NCBI GenBank assembly: GCA_934561485.1
Contig: CAKTGS010000052.1
Span: 1-13,516 of the forward strand
From: an uncultured Faecalibacterium sp.
Lineage (GTDB): Bacteria; Bacillota; Clostridia; Oscillospirales; Ruminococcaceae
Direction: 5' to 3'
Length of the DNA: 13,516 nt
Of this stretch, positions 7,351-13,516 are shown piece by piece. A model generated the notes under the pieces. The model worked only from the letters and a program-made list of their open reading frames with translations, ran no database searches and was not told the origin of the DNA. Positions within the stretch are counted from its first letter, which is position 1; each line of letters opens with the position of its first letter. Made by a program: the position numbers and the translations under genes.

Positions 7351-7540
7351 GCCAACAGCGGCCAGATTGGCCGCGCTTGAAAGGCGTTAAAACTTTATTA
7401 CTACTTTTTATATTTGGCTGTTGTTTCAAAAGAAACGTTTCTATGAGAAATAATAACAACGGCCAAGTTGGCCGCGGTAGAGAAAAACGTGAATAAATGC
7501 AAGGATTTCACGGTATGCGCAGCCAACAGCGGCCAAATGG
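7350..7540. repeat. Three-copy GGCCA-type repeat between convergent genes
   Basis: A 15-base sequence AGCCAACAGCGGCCA occurs twice in direct orientation (7350-7364, 7521-7535). A related middle copy AACAACGGCCAAGTTGGCC lies at 7456-7474. The first two copies are palindromic: GCGGCCA-gat-TGGCCGC (7358-7374) and CGGCCAA-g-TTGGCCG (7460-7474). Both continue with GCG and then an A-rich stretch with some similarity; the third copy is only a left half. The surrounding 7375-7520 is AT-rich and holds no gene I can support. Confidence 0.7.
7423..7442. promoter_or_regulatory. Overlapping GTTTC/GAAAC dyads
   Basis: GTTTC-AAAA-GAAAC (7423-7436) overlaps the perfect 12-bp palindrome AGAAACGTTTCT (7431-7442), and a further GAGAAA follows at 7445-7450. 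The central CG with A/T arms resembles LacI-family operators. No promoter or gene start for a convincing gene is nearby, so an operator role is only a possibility. Confidence 0.35.
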
Positions 7541-7557
7541 TAAGGGAATCATAGCAG

Positions 7558-7597
7558 AAAAGGGACTGCTGTACCGGTTGGTGCAGCAGTCCCTTTT
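7558..7597. terminator. Bidirectional terminator between the dehydrogenase and the M15-peptidase gene
   Basis: Perfect 14-bp stem (7558-7571 with 7584-7597), A4 and T4 at the ends, 12-nt loop. It lies 15 nt past the minus-strand stop at 7613-7615 and also closes the plus-strand unit. Confidence 0.88.
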
Positions 7598-7612
7598 GCT
7601 GTGTCTGCGGGT

Positions 7613-8305
7613 TCAGTCGATGGTGGTTTTGGTGCGTCCGATGCCGATGACGGCGGTGGAGATCTTTTTCCAGCTGCTGCAGCCGCACACCCCGTCCACG
7701 CGCAGGCTGGTGCGCCGCTGGTAGCCCCGCAGGGCTTCCTCGGTGCGGGCGCCAAACACGCCGTCAATGCGGCTGCCGGTCTGATACCCCAGGGTGGAAA
7801 GCGCGTCCTGCAAAACCATGACATAGCAGCCCCGGCTGCCCCGGCGCAGGGTGGGGTAGCCTGCGGTGGTGCCGCTGCAGGCCGGGGTGCCGTAGCGGCG
7901 GTCAAAGTGCACCCATGTGGGGGTCTGGCTCAGCGGCTCCACATAGCCCCATGCGCCGGTAGCGCGGGCAGCGTTGTAAATGGCGGTGCGCTGGCGCTGG
8001 CCAAGGCTTTGCCCTACGTCAAACGCTACCCCTGCGTAGTGCTGGCTGCGGGTGCCGTGGCCGCCCTCCCAGATGCGGCGGAAGGCGTACCCCACCGGGA
8101 TGCCCCTGCCGTATTTGCGGCGGGTCAGGTTCCACGCCTCCATGGCGGCAATGGTGGTCCACAGGGTAGGGCTGGCCGATTTGCCCCGGAACTCCCGCAC
8201 CCGCAGGGTGGTCAGGGTGCTGTAAGGCATGGGGTCGTTCTCGTTCAGGTTTGCGTAGGTGTACACCTTGTTTTCGTAGGCGTCATAGATCAAAAGGCGT
8301 GCCAT
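7613..8305 (-). CDS. M15-type peptidase with C-terminal peptidoglycan-binding domain
   Basis: 230 aa. The N-terminal two thirds carry the zinc motifs of D-Ala-D-Ala carboxypeptidase/endolysin-like M15 enzymes: S-x-H-x-x-G-x-A-x-D as SQHYAGVAFD (87-96; H89, D96) and W-x-H as WVHFD (131-135; H133). Residues 152-216 form one PG_binding_1 domain (LRRGSRG, IDGVFGARTEEALRGYQ, LRVDGVCG). The likely role is cleavage of peptide cross-links or stem peptides in peptidoglycan. No signal peptide or membrane segment is visible, so export would need lysis, a holin-like route or release in a spore/mother-cell setting. ATG 8303-8305 follows GAAGGAGGAATGAGGG; the Shine-Dalgarno overlaps the end of the upstream gene, whose TGA is 3 nt before this ATG, so translation is probably coupled. 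Confidence 0.85.
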   Translation of the reverse strand: MARLLIYDAYENKVYTYANLNENDPMPYSTLTTLRVREFRGKSASPTLWTTIAAMEAWNLTRRKYGRGIPVGYAFRRIWEGGHGTRSQHYAGVAFDVGQSLGQRQRTAIYNAARATGAWGYVEPLSQTPTWVHFDRRYGTPACSGTTAGYPTLRRGSRGCYVMVLQDALSTLGYQTGSRIDGVFGARTEEALRGYQRRTSLRVDGVCGCSSWKKISTAVIGIGRTKTTID

Positions 8306-8308
8306 CCC

Positions 8309-10375
8309 TCATTCCTCCTTCTCGCAGCCGCAGGGGTCGGAGCACTGGGCTTGCAAAGCGTGCCATGTTTCCCGGTACACGATGCCGTTTACCGGCTGCA
8401 GCCCTGCCTGCTGCTGGACAGCCCGCACGGCGGCGGCATCTGCCGCGCCAAAGCGGTTGTTGTCGGCCACATAGTCCTCGCCGCAGGAAAGCTGTGCCCG
8501 GCGGTTGAGCCAGCGCTCCACCTGTCCCACCTCCTGCCCGGCGCTGCCCTCGGCGATGGCGCGCCCCGGGTAAGCGGTGCTGGGTGGAACGTCCCGGTCG
8601 GGGTTCGGGGCGTGAGCAGCCAGCTGCAAACTCAGCGCCTCAACCGCCGTCCATGTGTCGGCATCGGCAATGCCGGTCTGCTCCAGCCCAAGCAGCTGCT
8701 GGGCGCTGCGGGTGGCTGTGGCAGTCTCGTCGGTATAACGGTCGGCAAGGGGCGGGGCTTCCACGCTGGAAAAATAATAGGCGATGCGCTGCAAAAGCAG
8801 ATTGTAGTACAGCACTGCCTTGCCGCTGCTGCCCACCGTCAGCGGGGCACCGGGGTAGGGCAGACGCTTTAAGGTGACCACTGGGCCGGAGGAGCGTAGC
8901 TGGCTGGCGCGGCCATAGAGGGAATTCCATGTGGTGCGCCCCACCACGCCGTCCACGGTAAGCCCCGCAAACCGCTGGTACGCCCGCACGGCGGCCTCGG
9001 TGGCAGAGCCGAACCGCCCGTCAATGGATACTGCCGGAATGCTGCTTTCGTAGGCGCTGAGCAGGTAGAGGTAGAACTGCAGCTCCCGCACTGCCGTGCC
9101 GGAAGAGCCGCTGCGCAGCACACCCGGGTACTCGCCGGGGCGCAGGCTGGACGACAGCAGTTTGTTGGCAATGTCGTTGTACACCTCGTAGAGCTTGTTC
9201 CAGGTGGTACGGCCCACCACGCCGTCTCGGGTCAGGCCGAAGTAGGCCTGGAACCGTTTGACCGCCGCCGTGGTGGCACTGCCGAACCTTCCGTCCACCG
9301 TCACATTGGAAAGGCTCGTGTACATGGTGCGGGCAATCTTGAGCCAGAACTGCACCAGCCGCACATTCTGGCCGCTGGAGCCTTCCCGCAGGGCGGTGCC
9401 CGGGTAGGCGTTGGGGGTGCCGTTGTCGGACTGGATGCTGCGGAACTGGTCGTAGACCTCGGTCCAGGTGGCGCGGCCCACCACGCCGTCCACGGTCAGG
9501 CCGTATTTGCGCTGGAAGGCCCGCACGGCATTGGCGGTGCCGCTGCCGAATACGCCGTCCACCGTCACCGAGGGAATGGCGGCGTCGTACTGGGCCAGGG
9601 TGTTCAGCCAGAACTGCAGCTGCTCCACAGAGCTTCCGGTGGAACCGGTGCGCAGGGTGGTGCCGCCCCAGGTGCCGTCCGAAAGGGTGCCGCTGGAGGT
9701 TTCGCCTTCGCTGGTCAGTTCGGCCAGGTCCTTGACCGACACATAGATATAGCTGATCTTGTACCAGGTCTGGCGTCCCACCACGCCGTCCGCCGTCAGG
9801 CCGAACTGCTTCTGAAAGGCTTTGACGGTGGCGGTCATTTTGCTGCCGAACACACCGTCCACCGTCAGTTTGCCAAGGAAGGGGTAGTCCTTGGCGATGC
9901 GGTTCAGCTGCCGCTGCAGGGTGAACACCGCCGTGCCGCTGTCTCCCTGCCGGATGGGCGAACCAGGGTAGCTCTGGGGGATGGACTGGATGTTGCTGGT
10001 ACGCACGATCTCGATATCGCTGCCGTAGTAGTAGCGCAGGATCTGCAGCGCGGTGCGGCCCTGATTGGCCAGGGTGACGGTGCCCCACTGCTTCAGCCCC
10101 GGGCAGGTGACGGATTTGCCGTCACAGTATTCGGCGTAGTAGGGGTTCACGGTGCCGGTCTTGCGCAGATAGGTGTTGAAGATGTCGTTGGTGATTTTGA
10201 CCATCACATCAAACACGGTGCGGCCATGCACGTAGTACTGGTCGTAGCTGGTGGAGTTGGTGATGTTGAAGGTGTAGCCTTTGCTGGGGTACCATTCGGT
10301 GTAAATGCGGTTGAGCGCCAGCGAGATCTGGCAGTGGATGTTGGCCCGCAGGGCCTGCTCCGGCCACGGGGAGCA
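8309..10375 (-). pseudogene. 5'-truncated SpoIID-like protein with six peptidoglycan-binding repeats (SleC-like architecture)
   Basis: The remaining frame begins with SPWPEQALRANIHCQ and runs through TEWYPSKGYTFNITNST, GRTVFD and CPGLKQWGTVTLANQG. I recognise this as the SpoIID-like part of clostridial SleC-type and multi-repeat peptidoglycan-binding proteins. Six PG_binding_1 repeats follow (roughly 9970-9743, 9664-9446, 9406-9182, 9130-8912, 8857-8627, 8572-8348), most with YPG...GSSG...VDGxFG...GLTxDGVVGRxTW; the last two are degenerate. Full-length relatives have about 150-200 more residues before the WPE motif. Here the frame runs back only to TGA at 10463-10465 with no ATG, GTG or TTG; the first usable start is GTG 10229-10231, inside the domain. 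DNA character changes at about 10376, so the 5' end was probably lost when mobile DNA arrived. The 3' end is intact and coupled to the M15-peptidase gene. Confidence 0.78.
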
Positions 10376-10457
10376 AAATAACCCAACCGAAAAAACAATC
10401 GTACAATCCTCTAAAATATGCCGATTTGGAACGTTCGAGAACTGATTTTTGTGCTGA
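10376..10457. other. Unassigned AT-rich junction segment
   Basis: About 80 bp between the last recognisable codon of the SpoIID-like gene and the open frame of the parA remnant. It contains the palindrome GAACGTTC (10429-10436) and stops in several frames. I see no gene and no recognisable insertion-sequence end. Confidence 0.4.
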
Positions 10458-10640
10458 ACAAGTCATGCTTATCAAAGGCTGATTCTATCGGCGTTTTTCG
10501 GTGAACATTTACATAAACGTGTTTCTAGTGGATATCCAACTGGCCAAGGCAAGGTGGCAGAAGCCTATAAATCTCTGACAGGGGAGGTGATGGCGAATGC
10601 CGAAAGGCAGCTTAAACGTGTCGCTGAAAGGGGCAGATGA
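10458..10640 (+). pseudogene. parA (ParA-family ATPase) 3' remnant
   Basis: An open frame from the TGA at 10455-10457 to TGA 10638-10640 ends with GQGKVAEAYKSLTGEVM (from 10542), then a basic tail. This resembles the C-terminus of ICE-borne ParA/Soj ATPases (GKVAxAYxSLTKEV). No start codon, Walker motif or other ParA part is present, so only the last 35-60 codons remain. It overlaps the parB start by 44 nt in another frame, a normal arrangement for this gene pair. ParA with ParB would have supported maintenance of the excised element. The call rests on a short motif plus gene order. Confidence 0.5.
10582..10594 (+). promoter_or_regulatory. Ribosome-binding site deciding the parB start
   Basis: GGGAGGTGATGGC contains a near-perfect anti-16S match (GGAGGTGAT). 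ATG 10597 lies 9 nt after GGAGG. The ATG at 10590, only 2 nt away, is too close and out of the parB frame. The identical 13-mer precedes pcfB. Confidence 0.75.
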
Positions 10641-11531
10641 CATCTTCTCCACCGAAGAATCCCGGCAGGAACAGCAGCGGGAGCAGGTGCAGCAAATCCC
10701 TATCGGTGAACTGCATCCGTTCACCAACCATCCTTTCAAGGTCGTGGATGATGAAGCCATGACCCGGACGGTAGAAAGTATCGCTCAGTTTGGTGTGCTG
10801 GCTCCGCTTATCGCAAGGCCGCGCCCAGATGGTGATGGTTATGAAATCATTTCCGGCCACCGCCGCCAGTTCGCCGCAAAGATGGCCGGACTGGAAACGC
10901 TGCCTGTCATTGTAAGAAATATGGACGATGATGCTGCCACCATTTTGATGGTCGATTCCAATTTACAGCGAGAACACATTTCGCCTAGCGAAAGGGCTTT
11001 TGCGTACAAAATGAAGCTGGAAGCAATCGAACGACTGTTGGACGACCCAAAAATGTGGGACAAGTTGTCCCAGATTATTTTGGGAAACGCAGTACAGAGG
11101 TTGTTGCTGAGGGAACGGGCGAGAGTTATAAGCAAGTCCAGCTTTTTATCCGCTTGACAAACCTCATCCCGGAACTGCTGGACATGGTGGACGAAAAGAA
11201 AATTGCCTTCAATCCCGCTGTGGAACTGTCCTATCTGGACGAAAGCCAACAGCGGGATTTTTTAGAAGCCATGGAGGATACCCAGAATGCGCCGTCCTTA
11301 TCGCAGGCGCAGCAACTGAAAAAGATGGCACAGCAGGGAGAGTTCAGCTACGAAAAAGCCTTTGATGTGATGGGACAGGAGAAAAAGAGCGAAAAAGACA
11401 CCGTGACCATCAAAAACGAGACCCTGCGGAAGTATTTTCCCCGCAGCTATACGCCCAAACAGATGGAGGACACCATCATCAAGCTGCTGGAACAGTGGCA
11501 GCGCAAACAGCAGCGGCAGAACGAACGCTGA
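10597..11531 (+). pseudogene. parB-like (ParB/Spo0J N-terminal domain) with a one-base frameshift
   Basis: The first frame gives an ordinary ICE ParB start: IPIGELHPFTNHPFKV (34-49), GHRR (87-90) and MVDSNLQREHISPSERAFA (118-136). About codon 146 (near 11031-11034) homology jumps to the next frame, which reads RPKNVGQVVPDYFGKR, then GESYKQVQLFIRLTNLIPEL, FNPAVELSYL and SLSQAQQLKK to TGA 11529-11531. A single missing base in gaacgactg (around 11033) explains this: one added base restores an ordinary ParB helix-turn-helix junction. As it stands, frame 1 ends at 11155-11157 after unrelated residues (186 aa), separating the CTP/partner-binding part from the DNA-binding part. A sequencing or assembly error would give the same picture. 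Likely role of the intact protein: partitioning or regulation of the element. Confidence 0.8.
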
Positions 11532-11545
11532 CTCACACCGTAACG

Positions 11546-11570
11546 AAAGACCCGATGGGGTCTTTTTCTT
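11546..11570 (+). terminator. Intrinsic terminator after parB
   Basis: AAAGACCC (11546-11553) pairs with GGGTCTTT (11558-11565) around GATG, followed by TTCTTTT. It sits 15 nt after the parB stop and just before the next ribosome-binding site, so it may limit transcription into the downstream genes. Confidence 0.8.
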
Positions 11571-11594
11571 TTGCAAACAAAGGAGAAAAAGCCT

Positions 11595-12245
11595 ATGAAA
11601 AATAACGCCACTCGTACCATTCGCCCTGAGAAAATCACCATTGATGTGCGCATCTGCGCTGCACTGGCGGCAAACCGGGGCGGCGAGGTCTACCTCGCAG
11701 CCATTGCCCCGGATATGGAGTTGACCGTCATCACGCTGGACGAAGCTCCGGGCATCCTGCCCTGTTTTGAGGAGGACGATGCCTGCCTTAACCTTCCCAA
11801 CACCTCGCTGCTGCTCTGTTACGACCCGGCACAGGTGCTGAAAATTGCACCGGGACAGTATCCGCAGCAGGTCGAGATCGATAACGACCTGAAAGCTTTG
11901 CAGCAGGCGGTGGGCGGTTCCATCGGCGCAAGCTATCCCTTTGCCGACCCGGTTGCCATCGTCTACAACGATAACGGCAAACTCATGGGTCTGCCCCTGA
12001 ACCGCGCCCTGCGGGACGAGAACGGACAGATGTACGACACCGTTGCCGGGACTTTTCTGGTGGTGGGGCTGGGCGAAGAGGACTTTGCATCGCTCTCCCC
12101 GGAGATGGCGCAGAAGTACGAGCGGCTTTTCCATCAGCCGGAAGCCTTTCTAAAACTGGGCAACCGTCTGCTGGTGCTGCCGGTGCCCGATGAGCCTTCC
12201 ACAGAAAAGCCCCGCACTAAGCCTGCGTCAGAGCATGACCGTTAA
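11595..12245 (+). CDS. DUF3846 domain-containing ICE protein
   Basis: 216 aa. Residues ~93-165 match the DUF3846 pattern I know from ICE proteins: LKALQQAVGGSIGA, then DPVAIVYNDNGKLMGLPLNRAL and YDTVAGTFLVVGLGEEDF. The N-terminal ~90 residues contain EVYLAAIAPDMELTVI and end before the domain; the C-terminal ~20 residues are Pro/Lys-rich and probably disordered. No membrane segment or signal peptide. Biochemical function is unknown; genes of this type sit between partition and coupling-protein genes in conjugative elements. ATG 11595 has AGGAG (11581-11585) 9 nt upstream, which is better than an in-frame TTG at 11571 lying within the terminator. The next gene starts about 30 nt downstream. 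Confidence 0.8.
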   Translation: MKNNATRTIRPEKITIDVRICAALAANRGGEVYLAAIAPDMELTVITLDEAPGILPCFEEDDACLNLPNTSLLLCYDPAQVLKIAPGQYPQQVEIDNDLKALQQAVGGSIGASYPFADPVAIVYNDNGKLMGLPLNRALRDENGQMYDTVAGTFLVVGLGEEDFASLSPEMAQKYERLFHQPEAFLKLGNRLLVLPVPDEPSTEKPRTKPASEHDR

Positions 12246-12261
12246 AATCACCCTGCTACAC

Positions 12262-12274
12262 GGGAGGTGATGGC
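12262..12274 (+). promoter_or_regulatory. Ribosome-binding site deciding the pcfB start
   Basis: GGGAGGTGATGGC is identical to the parB leader. GGAGG (12263-12267) is 8 nt from GTG 12276. The upstream GTG 12267 and ATG 12270 overlap or nearly touch the Shine-Dalgarno and are unlikely starts. Confidence 0.7.
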
Positions 12275-12275
12275 A

Positions 12276-12730
12276 GTGCAGGAAGAAATCGAACAGAAAA
12301 CATTCAACATTATGATCTCCACCACAAAGCTGTCTGCCCGGACCGTCCTGCGGGCGGTCAAGGCAGCGTTTCGGCTGTACCAGTCCAAGGCATCCCAAGG
12401 CAAACAGAGCGTCCGTACCCTTCTGCGGCAGAACCGGGGCGTGTCCAGCGTGGAGATCAGCAAGACCGGCATCCGTGGGCTGGAACGCTATGCCAAAAAG
12501 TATGGCCTCGACTACGCCATCCGCAAGGACACCTCCGAGGTGCCGCCCCGGTATCTGGTCTTTTTCAAAGCCCCGGACGCAGAAGCCTTCAACTCGGCGT
12601 TCAAAGAGTATTCGGCATCCCTGCTGAACAAGGACAAACGCCCCTCGGTGCTGGCAAAACTGCATGAACTGGTGCAGGCGGCGGCAGAACTCCCCGGCAA
12701 AGTCCGGCACAAGGAACAGGAGCGTGGATT

Positions 12731-12734
<4 letters not shown>
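12276..12734 (+). CDS. pcfB: PcfB-family (DUF3801) conjugation accessory protein
   Basis: 152 aa from GTG 12276 (N-terminus M/VQEEIEQKTFNIMISTTKLSA). This opening, the middle SSVEISKTGIRGLERYAKKYGLDYAI and PPRYLVFFKAPDAEAFNSAFKEY are typical of the PcfB/DUF3801 family, encoded directly before the VirD4-like coupling protein in many Gram-positive conjugative elements and named after plasmid pCF10. The protein is small, basic and soluble, with no membrane segment. It probably works with the relaxosome or coupling protein, but the molecular role is not settled. The stop TGA (12732-12734) overlaps the GTG start of the next gene as GTGA, a translational-coupling arrangement. The start choice rests on the Shine-Dalgarno at 12263-12267. 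Confidence 0.85.

Positions 12735-13516
<782 letters not shown>

Noticed and set aside
7443..7496. 17-codon peptide within the repeat region
   Set aside because: No Shine-Dalgarno or promoter; the frame mostly reads through the palindromic repeat.
7601..8872. 423-codon plus-strand open frame opposite the peptidase and peptidoglycan-binding genes
   Set aside because: It is antisense to clear PG_binding_1 repeats and M15 motifs, and no ribosome-binding site or recognisable product is seen.
8348..9970. Tandem DNA repeat or CRISPR-like array in the minus-strand gene
   Set aside because: The periodicity comes from protein-level PG_binding_1 repeats of varied DNA sequence; no short identical repeats with regular spacers exist.
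11055..11531. Independent gene for the C-terminal half of ParB starting at GTG 11055
   Set aside because: The ribosome-binding site is poor, and ParB similarity in the same frame extends upstream of this GTG, so this is the second half of a frameshifted gene.
11298..12134. 278-codon minus-strand open frame opposite parB and the DUF3846 gene
   Set aside because: It crosses two sense genes and their terminator, and shows no motif.

Overview
The window looks like chromosome from a GC-rich, low-oxygen gut Firmicute of the Oscillospiraceae/Ruminococcaceae type (Faecalibacterium, Gemmiger or Subdoligranulum are my best guesses). This rests on the gene families, the heavy ctg/ggc/gcc codon use, the strong Shine-Dalgarno sites and the compact intrinsic terminators. 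The genus is an inference from style, not from a database match.

Positions 1-7350 are ordinary, intact chromosome. They hold the 3' half of gpmI (independent phosphoglycerate mutase), then a two-gene unit made of an EF-G/TetM-like GTPase with a C-terminal NYN (YacP/Rae1-like) nuclease domain followed 1 nt later by the NAD(P)HX dehydratase gene nnrD. A bidirectional terminator separates nnrD from a convergent O6-methylguanine methyltransferase gene (ogt, TTG start). ogt is divergent from a Sir2-type NAD-dependent deacylase gene, and the gap between them carries a palindrome lying on a promoter. Next come a 207-aa unknown protein and a D-2-hydroxyacid dehydrogenase. The most interesting intact gene is the GTPase-NYN fusion: a ribosome-binding GTPase joined in one chain to a relative of a nuclease that cuts mRNA in the ribosomal A site.

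Positions 7351-7612 lie between convergent genes and hold three copies of a GGCCA-type repeat, a GAAACGTTTC palindrome and a terminator. Minus-strand genes follow: an M15-type peptidase with one peptidoglycan-binding domain (7613-8305) and, upstream of it, a SpoIID-like protein with six peptidoglycan-binding repeats (8309-10375). The second gene has lost its 5' end: recognisable coding sequence stops abruptly near 10375 with no start codon.

From about 10376 to the end the DNA is a decayed integrative and conjugative element (ICE) fragment: a parA tail, a parB with a one-base frameshift, a DUF3846 gene, a PcfB-family gene and the first 176 codons of a VirD4/TraG coupling protein. The coupling-protein gene is cut just after its Walker A region by a second, nested element. 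That element opens with a promoter set between inverted repeats and a large serine recombinase gene running off the window. The right part is thus a mobile element within a mobile element, next to a chromosomal gene that was itself broken.
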